A model generated the notes under the pieces. It did no database searches. It saw nothing but the letters and a program-made list of their open reading frames with translations, and had not been told where the DNA came from. A program made the translations under genes and the position numbers. From positions 1 to 64,000 of the forward strand of contig JAPPIK010000040.1 of assembly GCA_028820655.1 (NCBI GenBank): DNA of 64,000 nt, given 5' to 3'. Source of the DNA: Candidatus Poribacteria bacterium. GTDB lineage: Bacteria; Poribacteria; WGA-4E; JAJDTR01. Below are positions 53,601 to 61,617 of the stretch, one piece after another (position 1 is the stretch's first letter; the number at the start of each line of letters is the position of its first letter).

Positions 53601-54782
53601 TTATTCCTTTTTGATGTCGTTTCGGCTTGCAAGGATAGCCGATTCTGCGACTTTAATCAGCTCGGACGCGTCCAACTCTCCGATAAGTGTGAAATCGACT
53701 CCGGAATTCGACCATTCAAGAATATGCGTGTGATGTTGCCTCATTACGTGAATCGGCACATCGTGGCGTGTAATGGTTTTGCCGCCTCTTCTACGGGATC
53801 CTCGATCATGATCATGAGACTTGTGCTTCCCTTTTCGCTCAAACAGCGAAAAGGTTGCCAATCCGTCAGAGTACCGCAGAAACACGGTTGATGAGCGGCG
53901 TTTGATGTAGCGTGTGTCCAGCAACCGAAATCCGGTGGGAAGATAGGTAGGTTGTACCAACCGACCCTCCAACGCCTTTTCTGCCTCCGCGCCCTTGATG
54001 GGTAGACTTTGCCGCTCCCCTTTCTTGAATATCAGCTTCTCGTCGTTCTTCAATTCGGCGAGGGTTGCTTCAACTTTCTCACGATCGAACTCTATCCGAG
54101 TAAAGAGCGCCATGAATCGAAGGTGTCCGGTGTAGTCAAACTCATCCACGCGCAGGACAATGTCATTGCGCCGCGCAATGAATAGACGCTTAGTAGGTCT
54201 ATCCTCGTACTGGGGATAGATTTTAATCTCATCCGTTTCTTCGCCCGCAATAGCGGCTCCGCGCGACAGATGGAATCGGTAGTTTTGTACGAGGAGTTTA
54301 ATCTCCTCGTCGGAAAGGTTACTGATACGTTTCCGCGGCGGCAGCATCCTTCTACGGTCAGATAGGCGATCGCCTCGACTTCGCCGCCGCTCTCTGCGAT
54401 CTTTTCTCTTTAGGTGTTCGTTTTCGCGGTGTTTATCGAAATGTTCTCTGCCGATTATCGACAATACCTTGACCGCATCAACTTCCGGGGGATGGTGAAT
54501 AACGAGGTCCTCACGGACGGTTAGCCCGCGCGGCGTGTGGAATACAATTAACCGAGCACCGGAATAGCTTGTTTCGTCTTCGGCGCTCGCTAGGCGCCGC
54601 AAAACTTCGATAAACTCCTCCGGCGTACCGGACGAGGCGTTTTCCGTATAACCAATAAGCAACGCAAAAACGAGCAACGCGGGGAATAGCCATACGATGA
54701 CGTGACTCCCGAATTGCGTTCGATTGCCGGGTTGTTCCGTGTTTGGGAACGGACTGCTCAGTTTCCTTGTTGGATGTTTCAT
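53601..54782 (-). CDS. MucB/RseB-like periplasmic sigma-factor regulator
   Basis: A 393-residue protein with one N-terminal membrane or signal helix (about residues 28-46) and a LolA/RseB-like domain: EEFIEVLRRLASAEDETSYSG, ARLIVFHTP, LFIARRNDIVLRVDEFDYTG and LFTRIEFD. A C-terminal domain with YLPTGFRLLDT and FSLFERKG follows, as in RseB/MucB, which shield anti-sigma factors in the periplasm. A very basic segment (about 115-152, R/D/E/K-rich) is inserted in the middle, and another H/R/D-rich stretch lies near 325. It starts 3 bases after the anti-sigma gene, which supports the function. Confidence 0.8.
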   Translation of the reverse strand: MKHPTRKLSSPFPNTEQPGNRTQFGSHVIVWLFPALLVFALLIGYTENASSGTPEEFIEVLRRLASAEDETSYSGARLIVFHTPRGLTVREDLVIHHPPEVDAVKVLSIIGREHFDKHRENEHLKRKDRRERRRSRGDRLSDRRRMLPPRKRISNLSDEEIKLLVQNYRFHLSRGAAIAGEETDEIKIYPQYEDRPTKRLFIARRNDIVLRVDEFDYTGHLRFMALFTRIEFDREKVEATLAELKNDEKLIFKKGERQSLPIKGAEAEKALEGRLVQPTYLPTGFRLLDTRYIKRRSSTVFLRYSDGLATFSLFERKGKHKSHDHDRGSRRRGGKTITRHDVPIHVMRQHHTHILEWSNSGVDFTLIGELDASELIKVAESAILASRNDIKKE

Positions 54783-54785
54783 GGT

Positions 54786-55301
54786 TTATTCCCCGAGAAA
54801 AACCTCAAGAAGAAAATCGGTATCCTCCTCGACATTTGTGGTAGATTGTGCTCCATTCAAGTCGATCGAGTCGTTAGCATCCTCCGATCGTGTAGAGTAA
54901 ACGGAATACCGTGTATGCTCTGAAAGGTAAAGATCTAGCGAATCATCAGAGGTCGGCGTCAAATTTAAGTAGACCAGCGCAAAGAGCAGACATGCCGAAA
55001 CCACCGCGAAAGTGCCGCCCGTCACTGGACGGAAGAACCACCGTCGAAACTCCTCCGCGCTCGGGAGAAGTCTTCGGCGAACCGGCCCGCGGTCCGACAG
55101 TTGCGGCAGGACAAGATCCGCGATAGGAGGCGCTTCGTGTTTCAATGCGCCAAAGCATTGACGATTTCGCCGGAAGTCCGAGAGCATTTCAACACATTCG
55201 TCGCAGGTATTCAAGTGTGCTTCAATCCTTGCTCGATTCTCCGGACTTAACTGGTCGTCCAAGTAGGCGGATAGTTGATTTTGAATGCGTTTGTGGCTCA
55301 T
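54786..55301 (-). CDS. Zinc-finger anti-sigma factor (ZAS/HC2 type)
   Basis: The 171-residue product begins MSHKRIQNQLSAYLDDQLSPENRARIEAHLNTCDECVEML, whose His and CxxC form the zinc-finger anti-sigma signature. A membrane helix follows near residues 96-116 and an acidic C-terminal periplasmic tail ends the protein. Such proteins hold an ECF sigma factor at the membrane. It lies 15 bases after the sigma gene and before the RseB-like gene. ATG 55301 has GGAG upstream; a TTG at 55316 is in frame but overlaps the sigma stop region. Confidence 0.88.
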   Translation of the reverse strand: MSHKRIQNQLSAYLDDQLSPENRARIEAHLNTCDECVEMLSDFRRNRQCFGALKHEAPPIADLVLPQLSDRGPVRRRLLPSAEEFRRWFFRPVTGGTFAVVSACLLFALVYLNLTPTSDDSLDLYLSEHTRYSVYSTRSEDANDSIDLNGAQSTTNVEEDTDFLLEVFLGE

Positions 55302-55316
55302 GATGACAGTCTCCAA

Positions 55317-55901
55317 TCAGGAAAATTGCAAGACCAATTCCCTCAAGACTTTTCTGGCTTCGTGCAGTTTTGATTTTACGCGTCCGACCGAACAGCCGAT
55401 TACCTCTGCCAACTCCTCGTAGGAAAGGTCTTGCATTTCACGTAGAACCAAGATTTTTCGATAATCATCCTTCAACTCGCCGAGCGCCTTTTGAAGGATT
55501 TCTTGCTGTTCCAAGCGCAACACCGATTTTTCCGGGGTTTCCGTGTCGATGGGTACCCACGGTTGTGAATCGTCAATCTCCGTAGGATCCGTCTGACGCC
55601 GCTTTTTTTGGTCTTTGAGGTTTATACACCTGTTTGTCACGATTCGGTAGAGCCATGTGGAGAATCGCGATCGAAACTTGAACTGTCCGATATTTTCCCA
55701 TAGCCAGAGAAAAACCTCCTGCGCCATGTCGGAGGCGTCTTCCCGATTACCAAGCATACCGTATGCGATATTGTACACCCAGTGCTGGTAATGGAGAATA
55801 AGCGCCTCCATGGCGCGCTTGTCGCCATCTTGGCAGCGAATCACCAAATCCTTTTCCTGTTCCTTCGTCAATGCGTCCGCGACTTGGGTGTTCAGAGGCA
55901 C
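55317..55901 (-). CDS. RNA polymerase sigma factor, ECF (RpoE-like)
   Basis: The 194-residue product has region 2 (LILHYQHWVYNIAYGMLGNREDASDMAQEVFLWLW, in parts) with the FSTWLYRIVTNRCINLKDQ core, and region 4 (LGELKDDYRKILVLREMQDLSYEELAEVIGCSVGRVKSKLHEAR). This is the normal two-region layout of group-4 sigma factors. It starts at GTG 55901 after GGAGGAGA. It heads an operon with anti-sigma, RseB-like and PQQ-propeller genes, so it probably controls an envelope stress regulon. Confidence 0.94.
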   Translation of the reverse strand: MPLNTQVADALTKEQEKDLVIRCQDGDKRAMEALILHYQHWVYNIAYGMLGNREDASDMAQEVFLWLWENIGQFKFRSRFSTWLYRIVTNRCINLKDQKKRRQTDPTEIDDSQPWVPIDTETPEKSVLRLEQQEILQKALGELKDDYRKILVLREMQDLSYEELAEVIGCSVGRVKSKLHEARKVLRELVLQFS

Positions 55902-56104
55902 AGGGGAAAATCTCCTCCAGAATCGAGTACACGTTCACCATCCTGAGACGCGTTGGCTGGAAACCCTAACGGTTTCGCTATTTCCATTCATTAGACATGT
56001 AACGAAGGATAAGGTTCGCGGTTTATCGTTTTTGCATTTCAATGTATAGGCGCTGGGCTGCCGTTTGACATGCCTCATTTGGGTGCGGCGTGTTTGTTCG
56101 GTTC

Positions 56105-58576
56105 TCACGGGTTCGGGCCGCCCGGCGTCATCTCTGCCGCAGCGAAGTCACCGATGCCATTGGGAACTCTTGCGATAGCGGTATCTTCCTTCTGTGCTCC
56201 GAATCTTACAGTGTCTAGCACCTGATTGTGTCGTTCGTCCGTGTCCACGAGGAACAGCGTTTCGCCGCTCCTCGAGAGGTTAAAATTCGTGTGAAGCTCT
56301 GTCTGGCTTTCGCCATCGGAATCAGCCCAGACAATCAAGTACCCCTTCGGAGCGATGGTGGTCTGTTCTGGAAACTGCCATTTGCGAGGGTTCGCCCTAT
56401 CGTCGCTAAGATACATGCCGGCAAGATTAACGGGATTCTCGCCGGAGTTGAAGAGTTCGATCCAATCGTCATGATCGCCCTGAGCGTCCATGATACCGTT
56501 CGTATTACTCGCCATCAGTTCGTTGATTATAACATCCGAACGTTCTGCGGTTGGCGAATCTACGCGGAACGTCAGCGGTTCAAATTCAGCGGTTGCGGGA
56601 TAGAATGCGGTTGTTCCGTAAGACGCCACCGTACGCGCTTCAACGTAGTAACGCACCTCTGTTCCGGCTGGGAATTTTGGGATTTCGACGATGTATGCCC
56701 CTCCATGCTTTGCCATAGGCAGGCTCCGGAACGGTGATAGCCGTGCACTGGAATAATGTAGAATTACCTCGTCAACGGTAATCTTGTCACTGATCTTTGC
56801 CATGATTTGGACACGCTCACCCGCGGTCCGGTTTTCCGGCTCCGTGACGGATAGAATAACCGGTGTAGGATTATTGATTTCCGGGTGAGAAAGCAGATAT
56901 TCGCGGCGTTCGGTGACGAACTGTTTGAAACTGGGCGTGCCGCCTCTGCCGCCGCGTCCGCCTCCTCCTCGACCGAATCCGCGCGATTGTTCTTTGATAT
57001 GACTGGTGGCGAAGGCTTCGTAGGAATAGAGCTTCTTGTCATCCGCCTTGACAAACTCGTCGATTAGCGATTGGTAGGCTGCGATAATCGGTTCCAACTT
57101 TTCCCAATTTAGCCAGTCGGTGACGATGGTACGGACGTGGGCAATGTATCGTGCGCGGAGGCGGGGAATCGCGAATAGACGTTTGATGACGGGCCGCATC
57201 TCGTCGTCCGCTTGTCCAACCGGCGACAACATCGGCCCATCGGTCTGCCAGGAGTTCGGACCGCCGCCCCCGGCGAATCGAAAGGTTTCATTGCTATCGT
57301 ACGGCAGCAGGTGAAATCGGCCGCCAGAATCCTGATAAATTGAATAATCGCTGCCACGGCTAAAATAGCCGTCATTATCGATGAAAACGTTGTCAAGCGC
57401 GAGGAACCACAATGCCCTGTCTATGTCAAAGATGCGGGATAGCTCGGCTTCAAACCGGTCGTCGGGGGTTTGCCGAAGTGATTTGCACAGGTTGATTAAG
57501 TCAGTCCACGCATTGGGGGCTTCCTTCTCATTCGTTTTGAGTTGGTAGGACTCCTGGTAATCCGCCGGATTGTCGCCGTTGTAAACCAATCCGCTTTCGC
57601 GGCCGGGCGGTACTTTCCACCTAACGCCGCTCCTGGTGTCAAACCAATCCGACAGGAAATCCTTGTTGTACTGTTGGCTGTTGATATAGATACCCCAGTT
57701 CTCACCGTTAATGACCAATTTGACGAAGTTTGCTCGAAGCGCGGGGATATAGTTGCGAGCGATTCTTGAATAGAGAACTTCCCGAAGAAAAGAGGCATCC
57801 GCATGACCATTCAGCAGGTTCAGCGTTTTATACCGCAAGAGCCGTTGATTGTCATCGTTGGCATCGACAGCGATATTGAACGATTTCTTCTCGTTCCGTA
57901 CGGTGAAATAGGACGAACTTCCGCGAAAACGCACGCCGACCGATTCATATAGCTCCCCATCCGCTATCAAGTCCGCGGGGACGTCAACATCGGTTTTATA
58001 AAAATCCCCCAATTGCTCGTACCAATCGTCGTCGTGAAAACGGAGGTAGAGGGTGCGTAAGGTGTTGTCATCATAGAGTCCAACCTCCTCGGAAATTGCC
58101 GCCGCTTTACTGCCTTTCAAGTCGTCTGATCGTGTTGTTGCAGGCGCCGTTGCGTCCGATTGGCGAGAAGCGCCGGAGACGCCGCGACTTTCTTTGATGT
58201 ATTCGCGCGCCTCCATTCTCTCGACCGCATCCAGCTTCCCGTCTCCGTCCTTGTCGAATCGGTGCACAATCTTCTCGGCGCGTCTCGGGCCCCTCCTGCC
58301 TCTGTAGCCGCCCGATCCGCCACGTCGGCGCGCTGCGCGAATCGCTCGTTCATCCAACTGAACCCCCATCAGCGCTTCCCGAGTAACCGTTTCAAGCAGG
58401 ATCTCTTTCTCTTCCTCACTTAACCGCCCATCTCCGTTGAAATCGAATCGTTTATCCTGATCCGTGAGGACTGTTTCTGAATTCTCCGAGGTTTCCGAAT
58501 AGCTGCTTGATGCGACCGTCAGGCAAATCGTCAGAGTGATCGCAATCGTGCAGCAAATTAGGTTTTCCCGCGTCAT
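56105..58576 (-). CDS. Exported CotH-kinase-like protein with EF-hands and lamin-tail domain
   Basis: The 823-residue product has a signal peptide and two EF-hand-like loops (FDFNGDGRLSEEE near residue 45 and FDKDGDGKLDAVE near 112). The CotH domain follows (about 165-560): TLYLRFHDDDWYEQL, VGVRFRGSSSYF, KSFNIAVD, YKTLNLLNGHADASFLRE, WGIYINSQQYNK and LLPYDSNETFRF. A Gly/Arg-rich linker (GRGGGGRGGRGG) and a C-terminal lamin-tail domain (about 690-815, IINELMASNTNGIMDAQG) complete it. CotH kinases of spore coats phosphorylate proteins; here an extracellular or surface role is inferred. It follows an ECF sigma gene by 48 bases. Confidence 0.9.
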   Translation of the reverse strand: MTRENLICCTIAITLTICLTVASSSYSETSENSETVLTDQDKRFDFNGDGRLSEEEKEILLETVTREALMGVQLDERAIRAARRRGGSGGYRGRRGPRRAEKIVHRFDKDGDGKLDAVERMEAREYIKESRGVSGASRQSDATAPATTRSDDLKGSKAAAISEEVGLYDDNTLRTLYLRFHDDDWYEQLGDFYKTDVDVPADLIADGELYESVGVRFRGSSSYFTVRNEKKSFNIAVDANDDNQRLLRYKTLNLLNGHADASFLREVLYSRIARNYIPALRANFVKLVINGENWGIYINSQQYNKDFLSDWFDTRSGVRWKVPPGRESGLVYNGDNPADYQESYQLKTNEKEAPNAWTDLINLCKSLRQTPDDRFEAELSRIFDIDRALWFLALDNVFIDNDGYFSRGSDYSIYQDSGGRFHLLPYDSNETFRFAGGGGPNSWQTDGPMLSPVGQADDEMRPVIKRLFAIPRLRARYIAHVRTIVTDWLNWEKLEPIIAAYQSLIDEFVKADDKKLYSYEAFATSHIKEQSRGFGRGGGGRGGRGGTPSFKQFVTERREYLLSHPEINNPTPVILSVTEPENRTAGERVQIMAKISDKITVDEVILHYSSARLSPFRSLPMAKHGGAYIVEIPKFPAGTEVRYYVEARTVASYGTTAFYPATAEFEPLTFRVDSPTAERSDVIINELMASNTNGIMDAQGDHDDWIELFNSGENPVNLAGMYLSDDRANPRKWQFPEQTTIAPKGYLIVWADSDGESQTELHTNFNLSRSGETLFLVDTDERHNQVLDTVRFGAQKEDTAIARVPNGIGDFAAAEMTPGGPNP

Positions 58577-58624
58577 ATCGTCTCCTTGATGATTAAAACT
58601 CTGATTTTCGGTATTTCGCCGAGT

Positions 58625-59275
58625 TTAGCCTTTGTCCTCCCGCAGATAGGGAAGAAGCAACACTCTTAAGTTGCGTTGTGCTTGAAAGAGGTGCGCCTTG
58701 ATGGTTCCGGTCGACCGCCCCATTTTCCGACCAATTTCTTTCAACGGGAGATCCTCTCGATAACGGAGAATGAAAACCTCTCTCTGCTTTGGCGACAACT
58801 GCATAACCGCTCGGCGCAGATAAGCGTAAAACTCCTCATTTTCAACAGCCTTGGAAGGCGCCGACGGGTGTCGATTGGCGACATTGCCGTAGAATACATC
58901 ATCGGACACAGGATCATCGCTAATCACGCGGTGTTTTGACCGATGACGCATATAATCAATACAGCGGTTTATGGTGATGCGATAGAGCCAACTGTAAAAT
59001 TGGGAAGCTTTCTTAAAGTTGCCAAGACCCTGATATGCCTTGAGAAAAACGTCCTGAGTGACATCAAGTGCGTCTTCGGGATTTGTGATGATTGCGCGGA
59101 CAACCCCGTGAATTCGACTGCGATAGCGAAGATACAGGAGATTAAAGGCTTCCGAATCCCCCTCGTGGAATCGCTCGACGAGTTGGGCATCCTCCAGTTC
59201 AGTTTCAGGCACAAATTTGGAGTCGTCCATCGGAACAAAGTTAGCGTGAAATTGAAACCCTTGCCGAGTCTGCAT
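58625..59275 (-). CDS. RNA polymerase sigma factor, ECF
   Basis: A 216-residue sigma-70 family protein with region 2 (LLYLRYRSRIHGVVRAIITNPEDALDVTQDVFLKAY, in parts; FYSWLYRITINRCIDYMRHR) and region 4 (LSPKQREVFILRYREDLPLKEIGRKMGRSTGTIKAHLFQA). No anti-sigma gene is beside it; the next gene in its direction, 48 bases away, encodes the CotH protein. ATG 59275 is preceded by GGGAG; an in-frame ATG at 59230 is a weaker choice. It lies about 2.7 kb upstream of the second ECF operon on the same strand. Confidence 0.93.
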   Translation of the reverse strand: MQTRQGFQFHANFVPMDDSKFVPETELEDAQLVERFHEGDSEAFNLLYLRYRSRIHGVVRAIITNPEDALDVTQDVFLKAYQGLGNFKKASQFYSWLYRITINRCIDYMRHRSKHRVISDDPVSDDVFYGNVANRHPSAPSKAVENEEFYAYLRRAVMQLSPKQREVFILRYREDLPLKEIGRKMGRSTGTIKAHLFQAQRNLRVLLLPYLREDKG

Positions 59276-59563
59276 GAAAATCGTTCTCCCGTGTGGAAGT
59301 GCGTAAAATCCGGCTAGTTGAAGATGAACTGCGAAGTATCATTCATGATTATAGATCCCTGATTGTCTATTAGGCAGCCGAGTCCGCCATTTGTTCGGAA
59401 AAAAATGAGGCAAAATTCGACACATACGGAAAATTTTAGGATTTTCCGCTTTGCCCCATTACGCAATAACCTGAGCTTACCCCCATCCTTTAGACAGATC
59501 ATACAGCGATTTAATTGCTAAAGTCCGACTCGTTTTGGTCGGGCGAGGGATTTGCTATCGTCT

Positions 59564-59604
59564 TGGGATCTCTATCGTGCTCGCTATCCACTCGCTTGAT
59601 CTCC
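59564..59604 (+). repeat. Short dispersed repeat of the GGGATCTCTATCG family, copy 3
   Basis: It agrees with the complement of 111-150 at all but about three positions. Confidence 0.65.
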
Positions 59605-60478
59605 TACAGAAACAGTATTAAGATTCCTCGTGCAGTCTTTGACCGGTCAGTTTACGTTTCAGCCGATTTCCTGCAGTATCCGGGTTGGGAGATCCCTCCT
59701 ACCCTTTCGGGTTTCGGTTGATTCGCACCTTCGAAGTGTCGAAGCATGCTCCTTAGGGTGCACCCCCGGAGCGGGAGATGCACGCATCGGGGATCGGGAA
59801 TGTCTCCTACAACAATCGGATGATTGCGCCGTTGCAATGAAAACGGGTGCCAACGGAGCGCCGATTTCTGCGGCATGTTGGCATTATTTTGAAACGGAGG
59901 TTCCTTTGGTAGCGCGGGTTCCAGGGGATCTCAATGCCAACAAAATGCCAATAGAAAATAAAACTTCAAGGATGACGAATTGTCATGGTACATAGAATAT
60001 GCCACACAACTGTTAAGTTTTCAATTCAAAAATTGACACGATACAGGTACAGTTTGCGGTTTGTTGACAGTGGATGTCGGCTGCAGTCGGCGTGTCTGCC
60101 AAGCGTTCAACGCTTCTCTAAGGATATCGGAGCATTATGTCCACACAGGGGAAAGCAATACAACCGAAAGTTGATAGCAAGAAACAGTTTTCGCCGCACC
60201 CAAGTAACTGACGCCGCCAGGGTTTCCGGCATGACGAAAAGCGTGTATCAGGTGCAACGTCGGAACCATGAGAAGTCGATGTTGGTCAAACTGAAGGATT
60301 TATTGACAGTGCGACAAACTTTGTAACGGCGATGACCAGCACGATTAGGGTACCTTCACAGAGCTATGCCGGAGGATTTCCGAACTTACCGATTCCAATC
60401 ACATGCCCCAGATCTTTGGCGAAAAGGACTGAATTTTATAAAAATCCGCGGAGAATGCAGTTTTTTTAGCATTTTGTC

Positions 60479-60517
60479 TTGACAATCCATATTCGAGAAT
60501 GCTAGTATTTTAGCATT
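60479..60517 (+). promoter_or_regulatory. Promoter with overlapping palindromic operator upstream of blaI
   Basis: TTGACA (60479-60484), 18 bases, TAGTAT (60503-60508). Across the -10 box lies a perfect inverted repeat AATGCTA-GTATTT-TAGCATT (60498-60517), and a further TAGCATT half-site lies at 60467-60473, ahead of the -35. This is the layout of a repressor-controlled promoter. The next gene in this direction is blaI, about 520 bases on, so the BlaI-like protein is the obvious candidate repressor. This remains inference. Confidence 0.55.
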
Positions 60518-60546
60518 GATGAACATCTGATGTCAATTTCACCCTC

Positions 60547-60689
60547 TCAAGTAACACTTTTTCAAAGCCAGTCTCAGAGAAGGAAATCTGTACCACAATC
60601 TGTTAGATTGTGATCGCAAACTGACAGTTTGCGGTACGAGAGTGTTACGTGTTGAAAGAATTATTCCGAGAGGGATAATGGCGCGCTAT
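60547..60689 (+). repeat. Nested-palindrome tandem repeat, unit 1
   Basis: A unit of about 142 bases. Its outer arms are GTAACACT and AGTGTTAC. Inside lie GTACC / GGTAC arms enclosing two hairpins: CAATCT-GTT-AGATTG and GCAAACT-n3-AGTTTGC. It ends in a block with GAAAGAATTATTCCGA and GGCGCGCT. Confidence 0.8.
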
Positions 60690-60832
60690 CAAGTAACACT
60701 TTCTCAAAGCCAGTCTCAAAGAAGGAAATCTGTACCACAATCTGTTAGATTGTGATCGGCAAACTAACAGTTTGCGGTACAAGAGTGTTACGTGCTGAAA
60801 GAATTATTCCGACAGGGATGATGGCGTGCTCT
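60690..60832 (+). repeat. Nested-palindrome tandem repeat, unit 2
   Basis: Almost identical to unit 1, with one extra G between the two hairpins and a handful of changes. Period 142 bases (GTAACACT at 60551 and 60693). Confidence 0.85.
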
Positions 60833-61020
60833 CGATTAACATTTCATCCAAAGTAAGTGGTAGAGCGAAAAACGAATTCCGAAATGAGGGAATCGTATCG
60901 TTAAGCATACTGGCGTTCTCCGTGCCACATTCTGTTAGATTGTGATCGGCAAACTAACAGTTTGCGGTACGAGAGTGTTACGTGTTGAAAGAATCATTCC
61001 GACAGGGAAAATGGCGTGCT
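60833..61020 (+). repeat. Nested-palindrome tandem repeat, unit 3 (interrupted)
   Basis: The left end is diverged (ATTAACATTTCATCCAAAG against AGTAACACTTTCTCAAAG). About 50 bases of other sequence follow, and then from 60921 the double hairpin and right end are nearly identical to units 1 and 2. It ends 16 bases before the blaI start, next to its ribosome-binding site. Confidence 0.75.
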
Positions 61021-61036
61021 AACAAGGAAAGGAAAA

Positions 61037-61435
61037 ATGCCTACGACAAAATTACCCCACGATTTGAGCCGCCGCGAGCGACAGATTATGGACATCGTCT
61101 ATCGACGAGGCCGCGCTTCGGTGGCGGATGTATTGAACGGCCTAGCCGATCCCCCTTCCTATTCGGCGGTCAGGGCATTGATGCGAATCTTGGAAGAGAA
61201 GGGATATCTCAGGCATGAAAAAGAGGGTCTGCGATACATCTACACCCCGATTCACCCGCGTCAGAATGCCGGCGAGGCGGCGCTCAGCCGGGTGTTCCAG
61301 ACCTTTTTTGACAATTCAATCGAGAAAACGGTCGCCGCGCTGTTAAACGTCTCGGACACAATGCTTTCCGCGGAAGAATCCGACCGGTTGGCTCAACTCA
61401 TCGAACAGGCCAAGGAAAGAGAAGAAAAACCGTGA
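61037..61435 (+). CDS. BlaI/MecI/CopY-family transcriptional repressor
   Basis: A 132-residue winged-helix regulator: LSRRERQIMDIVYRRGRASVADVLNGL at the N-terminus, SYSAVRALMRILEEKGYLRHEKEGLRYIYTP in the wing region, and a helical dimerisation part. Proteins of this family are cleaved when a partner M56 receptor is activated. The gene next downstream encodes such a receptor-like protein. ATG 61037 follows AAGGAAAGGAAAA; the open frame begins at 61016. Three structured repeats lie immediately upstream. Confidence 0.93.
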   Translation: MPTTKLPHDLSRRERQIMDIVYRRGRASVADVLNGLADPPSYSAVRALMRILEEKGYLRHEKEGLRYIYTPIHPRQNAGEAALSRVFQTFFDNSIEKTVAALLNVSDTMLSAEESDRLAQLIEQAKEREEKP

Positions 61436-61564
61436 TGCAATCCATATGTGCCCTCAAACGTCTGACATAATTACAGCCCGAAAAGAAACGACGAATGAAA
61501 AGAAAGAAGAATGGAGAATCCGTCCCCTTTGCTTTCTTCCAATTTACCGTTATTGCAAAATTAA

Positions 61565-61590
61565 CCTGAGGATTGCTTAAATTCCTCAGG
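61565..61590. promoter_or_regulatory. Hairpin between blaI and the M56 gene
   Basis: CCTGAGGA, a ten-base loop and TCCTCAGG form a perfect eight-base stem about 28 bases before the M56 start. Only a few T's follow, after some distance, so it may be a weak terminator, an attenuator or an operator that sets the ratio of repressor to receptor. Confidence 0.5.
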
Positions 61591-61617
61591 AGCGTACATT
61601 TTAAGGAGGAATACCCC

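Larger units (their letters stand above)
59276..60546. other. Long non-coding stretch upstream of the second sigma gene
   Basis: No gene is evident in these roughly 1.27 kb. The region has a nested hairpin at about 59409-59456 (GGCAAA outer arm, CGGAAAAT-n6-ATTTTCCG inner arm, TTTGCC outer arm) and the GGGATCTCTATCG repeat at 59564-59604. CTCCTAC-type repeat fragments lie near 59690-59830, and a plus-strand promoter with a palindrome at 60479-60517. Short reading frames here have no motifs. Confidence 0.55.

Noticed and set aside
60547-61020. Possible CRISPR array
   Set aside because: Units are adjacent and almost identical over their whole length, with no unique spacers and no cas genes; they are tandem repeats.
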